DNA of 64,000 nucleotides from an uncultured Anaeroplasmataceae bacterium (GCA_947629825.1 CANRFF010000002.1:185206-249205), one strand, 5' to 3'; shown: positions 53,193 through 61,789, counted from the stretch's first letter. Numbers and translations: made by a program. The notes: generated from the letters alone by a model not told the origin.

Positions 53193-53241
53193 AAAATAGG
53201 CCCTATGAGAAAGATTATATTTTGCTTGTAGGGTCTATTTT
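53193..53241 (+). terminator. Hairpin with a large loop after the tRNA-Gly/tRNA-Pro pair
   Basis: AAAATAGGCCCTA pairs with TAGGGTCTATTTT over thirteen bases with one G-T, around a 23-base loop. It ends 17 bases before the flavodoxin-like gene, so it may be a terminator for the tRNAs or a leader for the next gene. Confidence 0.55.
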
Positions 53242-53257
53242 AAATGAGGGTGATGCC

Positions 53258-54181
53258 ATGAAAAAAGGAATTCTATTGTTGTTTTTGCTTTTGTTTTGTA
53301 TGATGGGATGTCAATCTCGTGTTAAAGATGACAAGACGGCGGTTGTTTATTTTTCCGCCACTTCCCATACCGAAGCAATTGCGAAAAAAATAAAGAAGAA
53401 ATTGAATTGTTCTTTATTTGAAATTGTACCGAAAGAAAAATACACCAACGAAGATTTGAATTATCAGAATCCGAATTCCAGAGTTTGTATGGAACATCTG
53501 AATTTGTTTCAGACGGTTGAAATCGAACCGATGAATGATTTTTCGCAAGAAGATTATGAGACGATTTATCTGGGATATCCGATTTGGTGGGGATTTTTAC
53601 CGAAAGTCGTTATTACTTTTTGTAACACATATTCTTTGGAGCATAAGAAAGTGATTCCTTTTTGCACCTCGGAATCTACGGATATTTCGGGAAGTGTCAT
53701 CGAACTCAAAACGCTTTTGCCGAATGCCGATGTCGAGCATGGAAAAAGATTTCCCGACGGAACAACGCAAAAAGAAATAGATGATTGGATCAATGAAATT
53801 CAAAAAGAGGGGAATGAAAATATGAAAATAGATGTGTTTGTTAACGGAAAGCATTTGTCTGCGACTTTGGAAAACAATTCTTCCGCAAAGCAATTTTATC
53901 AATTATTGAAAGAACAACCGTTAACTATTCAGATGGATGATTACGGATCTTTTGAAAAAGTGGGATCTTTAGAAAAGACGCTGGTTCGTAATGATGAATA
54001 TATAACGACATCCAGCGGAGATATTATTTTATATCAAGGGAATCAGATTACGATTTACTACGATGTGAATCGGTGGAATTTTACTCGGCTTGGAAAAATA
54101 GATGAAGCTTATCGAAATTCTTTGAAAGAACTTTTGGGAGAGGGCTCGGTCGAGATTACGTTTTCGGTTTTAAAAAAATAA
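53258..54181 (+). CDS. Flavodoxin-domain lipoprotein with a cyclophilin-like C-terminal domain
   Basis: A 307-residue protein. A lipoprotein signal (KKGILLLFLLLFCMMGC) puts it at the membrane surface. A flavodoxin-like domain follows (VVYFSATSHTEAIAKKI, then YLGYPIWWGFLPKVVITF and TSESTDISGSV, residues 30-190). From about 190 a second domain begins at an internal Met (KIDVFVNGKHLSATLE ... GDIILYQGNQITIYYDVN), of the cyclophilin-like fold family. An FMN-dependent redox role is inferred. The ATG at 53258 has GAGGGTG upstream; a longer frame would lose the signal. Flavodoxin and cyclophilin-like parts are often separate neighbouring genes, so this is a natural fusion. Confidence 0.78.
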   Translation: MKKGILLLFLLLFCMMGCQSRVKDDKTAVVYFSATSHTEAIAKKIKKKLNCSLFEIVPKEKYTNEDLNYQNPNSRVCMEHLNLFQTVEIEPMNDFSQEDYETIYLGYPIWWGFLPKVVITFCNTYSLEHKKVIPFCTSESTDISGSVIELKTLLPNADVEHGKRFPDGTTQKEIDDWINEIQKEGNENMKIDVFVNGKHLSATLENNSSAKQFYQLLKEQPLTIQMDDYGSFEKVGSLEKTLVRNDEYITTSSGDIILYQGNQITIYYDVNRWNFTRLGKIDEAYRNSLKELLGEGSVEITFSVLKK

Positions 54182-54219
54182 AAGAAACAAGCGGTTGTGG
54201 ACGGAAATATTTTATTTCA

Positions 54220-54248
54220 TTGAATCTTGAAAGGAAATATGCTATAAT
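54220..54248 (+). promoter_or_regulatory. Promoter of tRNA-Leu
   Basis: TTGAAT and TATAAT are spaced by 17 bases, 17 bases before the tRNA. Confidence 0.75.
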
Positions 54249-54264
54249 ACAACTGCTTTTCAAT

Positions 54265-54349
54265 GCGGCCATGGCGGAATTGGTATACGCGTACGTTTGA
54301 GGTGCGTATGAGACTTCTCGTGTGGGTTCAAGTCCCACTGGCCGCACCA
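54265..54349 (+). tRNA. tRNA-Leu (GAG)
   Basis: An 85-base class II tRNA with encoded CCA. The acceptor GCGGCCA pairs with TGGCCGC; the anticodon stem TACGT/GCGTA holds TTGAGGT, giving anticodon GAG. It is the last core feature before the AT-rich accessory region. Confidence 0.95.
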
Positions 54350-54360
54350 TATAAAAGAAC

Positions 54361-54391
54361 CAGATTGATACCATGTATCAGTCTGTTTTTT
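54361..54391 (+). terminator. Terminator of tRNA-Leu (trailer shared with tRNA-Ser)
   Basis: CAGATTGATAC pairs with GTATCAGTCTG around CAT, then a T run. It nearly matches the tRNA-Ser trailer at 50666. Confidence 0.85.
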
Positions 54392-54601
54392 ATAGAGTTC
54401 GTTTTTCAACGCCTATGTGATTTTAAAAGAAAAACAGGTCTTAGGAAGTGCAGAAGTTGCATTTTTCTAGGATCTTTTTTTGATGTCATAAATTAGGGTG
54501 GCGGCGCTTGGTGACGATAGATGACGAAAGATTAGACATTTTATCAAAAAAATGTTATAATTAGTTATATTTTTGAAGCAAACAAGATGAGGAATAAAAA
54601 C
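54392..54601. other. Boundary stretch between tRNA-Leu and the AT-rich island
   Basis: No gene is seen. The base composition becomes AT-rich here. A possible promoter for the HTH remnant is TTAGAC at 54532 and TATAAT at 54556 (18-base spacing). No clear copy of the 3' end of tRNA-Leu was found in the remaining window, so an attachment-site duplication cannot be shown. Confidence 0.4.
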
Positions 54602-54784
54602 ATGAAATATAACTATTCAAAAGCATTAATTGAACTAGATCTAAGCTAGATATGTATTAAAATTGAATTAGCTTCTATTCTTGGTGTTGTTTATGCTTCA
54701 GTTAATAGATGGAAAAATAATAGAGCAACACCTACTAAGATTGTACGAGTTCGCATTGAAAAATGTGTAAAGAAAATAATATAG
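54602..54784 (+). pseudogene. Broken helix-turn-helix regulator upstream of the methyltransferase
   Basis: The ATG frame reads KYNYSKALIELDLS, a TAG at 54647-54649, then ICIKIELASILGVVYASVNR, WKNNRATPTKIVRVRIEK and CVKKII before a stop. The second part is a typical XRE-type DNA-binding helix pair (LASILGVxxASVNRW). In intact relatives a regulator of this sort precedes restriction-modification genes and controls their timing. Here the amber stop at codon 16 splits it. It ends 21 bases before the methyltransferase gene. Suppression or a short downstream start could still give a partial protein. Confidence 0.65.
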
Positions 54785-54805
54785 AAATTGAGGAGGTAAG
54801 GAATA

Positions 54806-55954
54806 ATGGCTAATAAATTATTTGATAATGCTAAAAAAAATAAAGCGGATGAATTTTATACTCAATTAAGTGATATTGAAGCTGAACTTAAATATTATAA
54901 ATCGTTTTTTGAAAACAAAATAATTTTATGTAATTGTGATGATCCATATGAAAGCAACTTTTTTAAGTATTTTGCTATTAATTTTAACTATTTAAAACTT
55001 AAAAAACTCATTGCAACTTGTTATGATGGCTCACCTATTGTTGGTGAACAATTAAGTTTGTTTGATTTTATGAATAATACAAATATTACACAAAAGAAAA
55101 CAGCTTACAAAATAGAAATTAATGAAGTTAATGATTTTAATAATGATGGTGCTGTAGATTTGTCTGATGTTGAAATCTTATTAAAAAGTAATAAAAATGT
55201 TTTAACAAAATTAAATGGTAATGGTGATTTTAGATCGTTAGAATGTATTGAACTATTAAAAGAATCGGATATAGTTGTTACAAATCCACCTTTTAGTTTG
55301 TTTAGAGAGTACATCTCTCAATTAATACAACATAATAAGTTATTTATTGTTATAGGAAACACTAATGCATTAACATATAAAGAAATATTTCATTTATTTC
55401 AAGAAAACAAAATTAGAACGGGATATACAAATTTTAATGTTGGAATGTTCTTTTTAGTTCCTGATAACACCGAAAGTTATCATAAAATAATAGAAGGGAA
55501 AAAGTATGTTAGAGTATCTTCGTGTTGTTGGTTTACCAATTTGCCAGTTAGCAAACACAATGAGTTTTTAACTCTTTATAAAAAATATGATTCTTCGATT
55601 TATGATAAATATGAAAACTACGACGCAATAAATGTTGATAAATTTAGCGATATTCCAGAAAATTATAACGGCCGTGTAGGTGTTCCAATTACTTTCCTTG
55701 ATAAATATAATCCTAAGCAATTTGAAATAATTGCTTTAGGTATTGTTGGAAGCATTGAATTTACATCTGAAAGAAAAATGGAAATTCTTGATAGTAATGG
55801 TAATCCAACAGGTAAATATACAATTAACGCTAAGGGAACATTATACAAAAAATATAATCCACTTAATGACAAAAAAGGCCCAGCATTTAGAGATGTAGAA
55901 ACTGGTGAATTATATTCTAGTATTTATGCACGAATCATAATAAAAAGGAAGTGA
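54806..55954 (+). CDS. EcoRI-family adenine-specific DNA methyltransferase
   Basis: A 382-residue protein of the EcoRI-type methylase family. The N-terminal DEFYTQLSDIEAELKYYK and ILCNCDDPYESNFFKYF stretches are characteristic; the amino-methyltransferase motif is VVTNPPFSLFREYI (NPPF at 160-163); the C-terminal GRVGVPITFLDKYNPKQFEIIALG is also typical. It would methylate adenine in a short DNA site and protect the host. Residues 110-121 (DFNNDGAVDLSD) look like an EF-hand or dockerin calcium loop. AGGAGGT precedes the ATG. The DUF262-HNH gene follows after four bases. Codons are AT-rich, unlike the core genes. Confidence 0.85.
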   Translation: MANKLFDNAKKNKADEFYTQLSDIEAELKYYKSFFENKIILCNCDDPYESNFFKYFAINFNYLKLKKLIATCYDGSPIVGEQLSLFDFMNNTNITQKKTAYKIEINEVNDFNNDGAVDLSDVEILLKSNKNVLTKLNGNGDFRSLECIELLKESDIVVTNPPFSLFREYISQLIQHNKLFIVIGNTNALTYKEIFHLFQENKIRTGYTNFNVGMFFLVPDNTESYHKIIEGKKYVRVSSCCWFTNLPVSKHNEFLTLYKKYDSSIYDKYENYDAINVDKFSDIPENYNGRVGVPITFLDKYNPKQFEIIALGIVGSIEFTSERKMEILDSNGNPTGKYTINAKGTLYKKYNPLNDKKGPAFRDVETGELYSSIYARIIIKRK

Positions 55955-55958
55955 AATT

Positions 55959-57065
55959 ATGAAAATAGAATTAAATGAGATTACAATCAGAGAAATAGTT
56001 AATGGATATGTGGACAATAATGAATCTGGTGTCGTTGGATATAGTGGAAAATTAAACATTAGACCACCATATCAAAGAGAATTTATCTATAATGAACAAA
56101 AAAGAAATGCTGTTCTTGACACAATAACTAAAGGCTTTCCTTTAAATGTGATGTATTGGGTAAAAAATGAAGATGGTACTTTTGAAATTTTAGATGGGCA
56201 ACAAAGAACAATTAGTTTCTGCCAATATGTTAATTCTGATTTTTCTTTAAACAATAAATTTTTTCACAATCTAACAAAAACGGAACAAGATAAAATTTTG
56301 GATTACAAATGTATGATTTATATATGTGAAGGAAATGATTTAGAAAAACTAGAATGGTTTAAAACCATTAATATTGCTGGTGAACAATTAACACCACAAG
56401 AGTTAAGAAATGCAGTCTATACAGGATCATGGCTTAGTGATGCAAAACTTAAATTTAGTAAATCTAATTGTGCTGCATATGGGCTAGCAAAAAATTACGT
56501 TAATGGTTCACCTCTTAGACAAGAAATTTTGGAAACTGCTATTTCTTGGATCAATGGTGGTGACATTGAAGGATACATGGCTATTCATCAGCATGATCCA
56601 AATGCTAATGAATTATGGACTTATTTTAAAAATGTAATTGACTGGGTACAATTAACTTTTCCTAAATATAGAAAAGAAATGAAGGGTATTAATTGGGCTG
56701 AATTATATAATTTATACCATACAATAACTTTTGATACAAACAAGTTAGAAACACGAATTGCTGAATTATATTTAGATGATGATGTGACAAACAAAAAGGG
56801 AATATATTTATATGTTCTTAATGGCCTTGAAAAGCATTTAAATATTCGTGCTTTCTCTGATGCGCAAAAACTTAAAGCATATAATAGGCAAGATGGAATT
56901 TGCCCTCTATGTGTATCAAAAGGAAAACCAACAGCTACTAAAGTTTGGAATATTGAAGAAATGGAAGGAGACCATATAACTCCTTGGCATTTAGGAGGAA
57001 AAACAGATGATACAAACTGTCAAATGTTATGCAAGGCTTGTAATAGAGAAAAAAGTGGAAATTAA
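55959..57065 (+). CDS. DUF262 domain protein with C-terminal HNH nuclease
   Basis: A 368-residue protein. The N-terminal DUF262 (ParB-like) domain shows RPPYQREFIYNEQKRNAVLD (PPYQR at 36-40) and EILDGQQRTISF (DGQQR at 79-83), the nucleotide-binding motif seen in GmrS-like proteins. The last ~55 residues are an HNH nuclease with a Cys4 zinc set (CPLC, then CQMLCKAC) and GDHITPW carrying the catalytic His. It is the likely restriction component paired with the methyltransferase; it may cut unmethylated or modified DNA. The gene follows the methyltransferase by four bases, and the TrlF-type gene follows after 20, so they form one operon. Confidence 0.85.
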   Translation: MKIELNEITIREIVNGYVDNNESGVVGYSGKLNIRPPYQREFIYNEQKRNAVLDTITKGFPLNVMYWVKNEDGTFEILDGQQRTISFCQYVNSDFSLNNKFFHNLTKTEQDKILDYKCMIYICEGNDLEKLEWFKTINIAGEQLTPQELRNAVYTGSWLSDAKLKFSKSNCAAYGLAKNYVNGSPLRQEILETAISWINGGDIEGYMAIHQHDPNANELWTYFKNVIDWVQLTFPKYRKEMKGINWAELYNLYHTITFDTNKLETRIAELYLDDDVTNKKGIYLYVLNGLEKHLNIRAFSDAQKLKAYNRQDGICPLCVSKGKPTATKVWNIEEMEGDHITPWHLGGKTDDTNCQMLCKACNREKSGN

Positions 57066-57085
57066 ATTTTGAAAGGGATAACTAG

Positions 57086-59404
57086 ATGGACGTTTTTAGT
57101 AAAATTGACTTACACATTCATTCTTTTAGCAGTTCAATAACAAAGACTGGCGATTTAGATTTTGTTAAAAACTCAACAATTCAAAATGTAGGTACTTTAT
57201 TTAATAAATTAGAAGATGAACATATAAACGTATGTGCTATAACTGACCATAATTATTTTGATTTAGAAATCTATGAAGCACTAAAAGAATTTGAAAATAA
57301 AGGTAATTATCTTAAAAAAGTATTACCAGGAATAGAAATGGATTTATTCATTAATAATAAGATTGTCCATACAATATGCATTTTTAATGATGAAAAACCC
57401 GACCACGCTGAGACAATAAAAAAGTATTTTGAAACAAAGGGCAAATATAGTCTTAGTGAACTAGGAAATATTTTGTCAAATATTGGACTTGACGTTGTCA
57501 TTATTGCACATCAAAAATGTGATTATAAAGGTGAAGCTAATGATAAAAATAGTTTGAGTTCTACCGGTATTGAATGTTTTTATAAGATGATTGATTGTGA
57601 ATATTTCGATTCGTTAGAGGTTAGAAGTTCAAAAGTTGAAGGAATATTAAAAAATAGATTTATTGAAGATAAAATAAAAAATCAAGTCTTAATTTCTGGC
57701 AGTGATTGTCATGACTGGTTTTCATATCCGAAACACGATTCTAAAAGTAAAGAGATTCCTTGCTTATTAAGTATGAAATCTTTGCCATCCTTTAGAGGAT
57801 TAGTAATGGCAATAACAAACATTAAAAGATTTGCTTTCGATCCAGATTTAAATAGAACTCCATTTTTGGAATATATTGATTACGAAATTGATGGCGTAAA
57901 GAAACAAATCCCATTATCTTATGGAATTAACGCAATTATTGGTGACAATTCCGTTGGAAAATCGACTCTTATTAAATCACTGCTAGGAAAAGCCAACAAT
58001 GATGCTCTTACTTTTTTATCACGTCATAATATTAAAATTAATAAATGCAATTTAAATGAAACTGATTATACATTAAGTGACCAAGGCGATATTAGAAAAA
58101 AATTTGAAAATACTGATTCAAAATTGGCCATAAAGGAAGAATTTAAAAAATACTTCAAAGCGATTGACTTATCTAGATATAAAGAATCAATCAAAAATGT
58201 TTTTAACTTGTTCTGTGAATTATGGGAGCAAAACGAACTCAAGCATATAAATGATACAAATTTAAAACAATTCCTACAAATACCGACTTATAACAAAAAT
58301 AAATTATTTTATATATCTTTTAATTCTACTCTTCAAACAAAAAGCAATAAATATTCTGGGATAACAAAAGATTTATTTTCTAGAAAAGATAGTCTTGTAG
58401 AATTTGGAAAAAAATATGGGCGAATATTAGATAAAGAAGATTTAGAAAAATTAAGAGATTATTATCGCTTTTTGGAAGGAATATATAAAAAATATTCTAG
58501 TTTGGAAATCCATAATATGTTTAATGATTTAGTTACAAATGACTTTATATCAAGTAAAGAAGCATATATTAGAGAAACTGATGAGAAAAAATCAGCTGAA
58601 GAAAGTGACTATAATACATATTTGAGCAAAACAGATAGTATTTCGTGTTTGTTCTCTGATAAATTTATAATTGATAATAAAATGGTTATTGATCCATTCA
58701 AAAATTTTCAAGATTTTAAGATTAATATGATTGATAATCCTCAAGGAGAATATCACTTTATTACAAAGCCAATTTATAAGGAATTAATTAATAGACAAAC
58801 AATTTTAAAATTTTTAAATGAGAAAATTAATGTAGACGTTTTAAAAGCTACTAAAAGTGAAATTTTGTCTAACATAAAAACGAAGAGATTTAATGATAAA
58901 GTTTGTTCTAATCTTGACGAATTAAAAAATGGATTACTTGATGAATTTATAAATACTTATTTTAAGACTACAGTTGAATTAAAACATAATAAAGACAATC
59001 TTAATGAAAGCAATTCGGCAGGAATTAATGCGTTATATTATTTAGACATACTAAGTTATGTTTATGATAAGAAATTGTTTATTATTGATCAGCCTGAAGA
59101 TGATGTTTCGCAAACTAAAATCTCTAGCACTTTAATTTCTAGTTTACGAAACTTTTCAAAAAAATCACAAATAATTATGATTACCCATAACCCACAGCTT
59201 GTTGTTAATCTTGATGCAGATAATATTATTGCAATGAAAAAAAATGACAATTTAGATAAGATTGAAATTGTTAGTGGTCCATTAGAAAAATATGACAATT
59301 GTATTGATATGTTAAATATTGTTGCAGATACACTAGATGGCGGAGTTGATGCAATAAAGAAAAGGTGGAAAAGATATGAAAAAAGAAATAACGATAGAAA
59401 TTAG
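57086..59404 (+). CDS. PHP-domain/AAA-like ATPase of the TrlF type
   Basis: A 772-residue protein. Residues 5-240 are a PHP phosphoesterase-like domain: KIDLHIHSFSS (metal His pair), CAITDHNYF, VVIIAHQKCDYKG and SGSDCHDW. An ABC/SMC-like ATPase follows: Walker A IIGDNSVGKSTLI (286-293), a long helical insertion, Walker B LFIIDQPEDD (about 663-673) and MITHNPQLVVNLDADNII. The family is known from defence and phosphonate-linked contexts; the nucleic-acid target is unknown. Its end overlaps the next small gene by 29 bases. In this operon it is best seen as the energy-using effector or sensor of the methyltransferase-DUF262 system, an inference. Confidence 0.8.
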   Translation: MDVFSKIDLHIHSFSSSITKTGDLDFVKNSTIQNVGTLFNKLEDEHINVCAITDHNYFDLEIYEALKEFENKGNYLKKVLPGIEMDLFINNKIVHTICIFNDEKPDHAETIKKYFETKGKYSLSELGNILSNIGLDVVIIAHQKCDYKGEANDKNSLSSTGIECFYKMIDCEYFDSLEVRSSKVEGILKNRFIEDKIKNQVLISGSDCHDWFSYPKHDSKSKEIPCLLSMKSLPSFRGLVMAITNIKRFAFDPDLNRTPFLEYIDYEIDGVKKQIPLSYGINAIIGDNSVGKSTLIKSLLGKANNDALTFLSRHNIKINKCNLNETDYTLSDQGDIRKKFENTDSKLAIKEEFKKYFKAIDLSRYKESIKNVFNLFCELWEQNELKHINDTNLKQFLQIPTYNKNKLFYISFNSTLQTKSNKYSGITKDLFSRKDSLVEFGKKYGRILDKEDLEKLRDYYRFLEGIYKKYSSLEIHNMFNDLVTNDFISSKEAYIRETDEKKSAEESDYNTYLSKTDSISCLFSDKFIIDNKMVIDPFKNFQDFKINMIDNPQGEYHFITKPIYKELINRQTILKFLNEKINVDVLKATKSEILSNIKTKRFNDKVCSNLDELKNGLLDEFINTYFKTTVELKHNKDNLNESNSAGINALYYLDILSYVYDKKLFIIDQPEDDVSQTKISSTLISSLRNFSKKSQIIMITHNPQLVVNLDADNIIAMKKNDNLDKIEIVSGPLEKYDNCIDMLNIVADTLDGGVDAIKKRWKRYEKRNNDRN

Positions 59405-59690
59405 TGTAACCAAAAAAGAAGTATTAATTAAATTAAATGGGAATTTGCTTCAAAAAGTTGCTGAAAGCGATAGAACACTTGATATAGAAAAACTTTACAA
59501 TTCTTTAGATATTCAAAAAGATGATGAGCTCATTAATTCTATTACAGAGAGAGATATAGAAAATAAACAATCAATTGATTTTTTGTATGATAATTTAAAG
59601 CTTTTTATCGATAAACTAATAGCAAAGTTGCAAAACACAATTTCAATTTTTGATGAAAATGATCAAAGAGAAATACTTTTAAATAGTTAA
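59376..59690 (+). CDS. Small protein coupled to the TrlF-like gene
   Basis: A 104-residue protein of unknown family. It begins TIEISVTKKEVLIKLNGNLL, a beta-strand-rich start, and ends in a long helix (IDFLYDNLKLFIDKLIAKLQ). It overlaps the TrlF gene by 29 bases with GGTGG upstream of its ATG, so translation is coupled. It is the last gene of the operon. A small partner or regulatory subunit of the ATPase is a reasonable inference. Confidence 0.6.
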   Translation: MKKEITIEISVTKKEVLIKLNGNLLQKVAESDRTLDIEKLYNSLDIQKDDELINSITERDIENKQSIDFLYDNLKLFIDKLIAKLQNTISIFDENDQREILLNS

Positions 59691-60339
59691 AAAACAATAA
59701 TTTATATGCCTTAATGAGAGCTGAAGTGACAAAATATGGCAAAAGTTGGTATAATTTCTTATGCAAATTTAAATTTTGATGTATCATTTCTTTATCATAA
59801 GAACATCATTTAATAAATTAAAAGAACTAGTAAGAAAAAATTTATGGAAAAAATATAGTTATTTCACTTAATTCAGAATATGTTGAAAAATTATTAATAG
59901 GGCTAAAAAATATGAATATAGAACTAAAACCGCAAAACAAGATGTTAATAAAATAATTATTTATGTAACTCTTTCAGTTAAAAATTGTGGTCTAAGCTGA
60001 AATTGTAGAATTTTGGTTATAGAGTCTAATGATTTGTAGATGAAACGAAATTTTTTTGGAATAACAAAAGATTTTTTACAAATATTTTAAAAATAAAAAG
60101 GAGTCATATACATATCGTTTGGGTAATGTTAAATTATATGATGAGTCAAAAAAATTAATTGAGTTTGGATTAAAAATTGGGCCTGTACGTATCTGTTAAT
60201 TGTTAAAAAATATAGTGTGTGAAACTTACCTACCAATTTTTACTTTATAGCTGCGTGCATCTGCTTGCATTTGCGTTCACTTGCGTGCATTGTATCAAAA
60301 TGGTACTCTTTTGCCACTACAAATCTAAATTGACCCTAC
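59691..60339. other. 649-base accessory stretch with remnants
   Basis: No intact gene is seen. A plus-strand frame at 59834-59956 reads GKNIVISLNSEYVEKLLIGL and continues to a stop, a protein-like fragment without a clear start. Copy 2 of the diverged repeat lies at 60267-60317. Confidence 0.4.
60267..60317 (-). repeat. Copy 2 of a diverged repeat, with a 10-base tandem period
   Basis: It matches 50942-50992 at about 43 of 51 bases. Just before and within it, four ten-base units resembling TGCGTGCATT run in tandem (about 60253-60292). On the minus strand it reads VAKEYHFDTMHASERKCKQM and ends HAAIK before a stop. Confidence 0.5.
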
Positions 60340-60864
60340 TTATTGTTTGTTTAATTTAGATTTTTTTGTTTTAATATTTTGTTCTTTCCTAGGTTGAGTC
60401 ATTTGTGAGACTATTTTTACTGCTTCCATTTGTGTTTGTTTAAACATACTTTCATTGGCTCTTTCGTTTAATAAACCTATCGGCAAATAAGGAGATTGTA
60501 TCAATTCCCAGTCGATTTTTTTGTAGCCTAACACTTTGGCCATAGCCATAAGCATTTTGGTTTTGTTGTTGTCAATCTCTTTTTGTTTCTGCGGGAAATC
60601 TTCGGGTTTTATGTTTAGAGATTTTAAGTAATTATTATATTGTTCCATAACTTCCGTATCTTTATAAAAAACGATAGGGATTATGTTTAATATGTTAACA
60701 GAATATTGATCAACATAATTGAATGCCCTATAAGACATCAGATGAGCGAAAATTTTCATTTTGTCTTTTCTTTTTTCGCTTTTATTTTGCAGCCATTGGC
60801 TAACTAAAACTGCAAAAACAGGTATAACAATAATTGCAATAATATTTATTATATCTAATACCAT
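60340..60864 (-). CDS. DUF6680-like membrane-anchored protein
   Basis: A 174-residue protein with one N-terminal membrane helix (INIIAIIVIPVFAVLVSQWL) followed by a cytoplasmic helical domain: KMKIFAHLMSYRAFNYVDQY, SVNILNIIPIVFYKDTEVME, QYNNYL and then KTKMLMAMAKVLGYK. The mix of H-L-M-x-x-R followed by N-x-I-x-x-V-F-Y resembles the DUF6680 group of single-helix proteins found in mobile and defence regions; the call is by pattern memory. The tail is basic. It is on the minus strand, unlike its neighbours. AT-rich codons fit the island. Confidence 0.55.
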   Translation of the reverse strand: MVLDIINIIAIIVIPVFAVLVSQWLQNKSEKRKDKMKIFAHLMSYRAFNYVDQYSVNILNIIPIVFYKDTEVMEQYNNYLKSLNIKPEDFPQKQKEIDNNKTKMLMAMAKVLGYKKIDWELIQSPYLPIGLLNERANESMFKQTQMEAVKIVSQMTQPRKEQNIKTKKSKLNKQ

Positions 60865-61023
60865 AAATTTACCTCACTTTAACATAATTCATATTATAAC
60901 ACCTTTTTGTTGAAAATCAATAAAGTGGAGGTTTATGCCGCGAAAGGTTCTTTACTCAGAGCGTAGAATGTAACATAATTGACAAGGCGAAAAGAAAAAA
61001 GCAAAAATATTTTCGCTCCATAG

Positions 61024-61335
61024 CATATTGTTCCAATGAACAGGCAGGAAGAATATTATTTTGATAAAAATATAAATTTAGATATTCCAAATAACATCAT
61101 TCCATTATGTCCAAATTGCCATTGTCAAATTCATTTAGGTAGCAGACAGGCTAGAATTAAAATAATAAGTGAGTTATTTGTAAGAAATAAAGCCAAACTA
61201 CTTTCGTTTAACCCAGATTTAACACTCTCAATACTTGCGTCATATTACAATATTGGTATGGAAACTGAGGGAAAAAAAGATTGGTTAAAAAGAGCTGAAA
61301 AAGTCGTAAATAACAAAAATTGTAATAAAATATAA
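61024..61335 (+). pseudogene. HNH endonuclease fragment (truncated)
   Basis: The frame reads HIVPMNRQEEYYFDKNINLD, IPNNIIPLCPNCHCQIHLGS and on to KRAEKVVNNKNCNKI. CPNCHCQIH is the C-terminal zinc half of an HNH nuclease, and HIVPM matches the end of its catalytic motif. A TAG stop at 61021-61023 lies directly before that His, where intact relatives continue upstream. The remaining 99-residue frame from the ATG at 61036 lacks the catalytic part, so it is unlikely to be active. A terminator follows at 61337. Confidence 0.6.
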
Positions 61336-61336
61336 A

Positions 61337-61368
61337 AAATTGAACCCAGATAATTCTGGGTTCAATTT
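61337..61368 (+). terminator. Hairpin terminator after the HNH fragment
   Basis: AAATTGAACCCAG pairs with CTGGGTTCAATTT over thirteen bases around a six-base loop, with T-rich sequence after it. Confidence 0.75.
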
Positions 61369-61661
61369 AGTTTTGTTTTGGTGCACCATAAAAGTTGAAA
61401 CCATCCCCATTTTTCGGACTGAAATATGTTACAATGAAATGGGGATTTTATTATATTAAATATTCATTATCACAGACAATTATAATAAAAGGTGGGGGAA
61501 GTTGACAACCTATAGTCAAAATAATTGAAACAACATCCAAAAGTATTGAGCTATAGTAAAAGAAATAATAACCAGTTGATTTTTTGTTTTAAAGCACTTT
61601 TATAATAAGTATCAACATGAAAAAATATTCCAACAATATGGTAACATTTGTAATTTTTTAT
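61369..61661. other. AT-rich stretch without a gene
   Basis: No credible gene is seen. ATCCCCATTT at about 61404 and AAATGGGGAT at about 61438 form an inverted pair about 24 bases apart, which may be a promoter-linked hairpin or an old element end. Confidence 0.35.
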
Positions 61662-61689
61662 TTGAAAAAACGAAAAAATAGTGTATAAT
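61662..61689 (+). promoter_or_regulatory. Promoter of tRNA-Thr
   Basis: TTGAAA and TATAAT are spaced by 16 bases, 12 bases before the tRNA. Confidence 0.7.
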
Positions 61690-61701
61690 GATGTTGTATC
61701 T

Positions 61702-61777
61702 GCCGAAATAGCTTAGCTGGTAGAGCAACGCACTCGTAACGCGTAGGTCGTAGGTTCGATCCCTATTTTCGGCACCA
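61702..61777 (+). tRNA. tRNA-Thr (CGT)
   Basis: A 76-base tRNA with encoded CCA. The acceptor GCCGAAA pairs with TTTCGGC (one T-A end). The anticodon loop CTCGTAA gives anticodon CGT; the last pair of the anticodon stem (A-C) is mismatched. It sits inside the AT-rich island, between the two defence systems. Confidence 0.93.
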
Positions 61778-61789
61778 TAAAAAAGCATA

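Noticed and set aside
54265..61400. Attachment-site duplication of the tRNA-Leu 3' end
   Set aside because: Only GCACCATA-like short matches occur at 61380 and after tRNA-Thr; these are too short and are shared by CCA ends in general.
61378..61450. IS3-type element end (GTGCACCATAAAAGTTG)
   Set aside because: Resemblance is only partial, and no transposase or second end is present.
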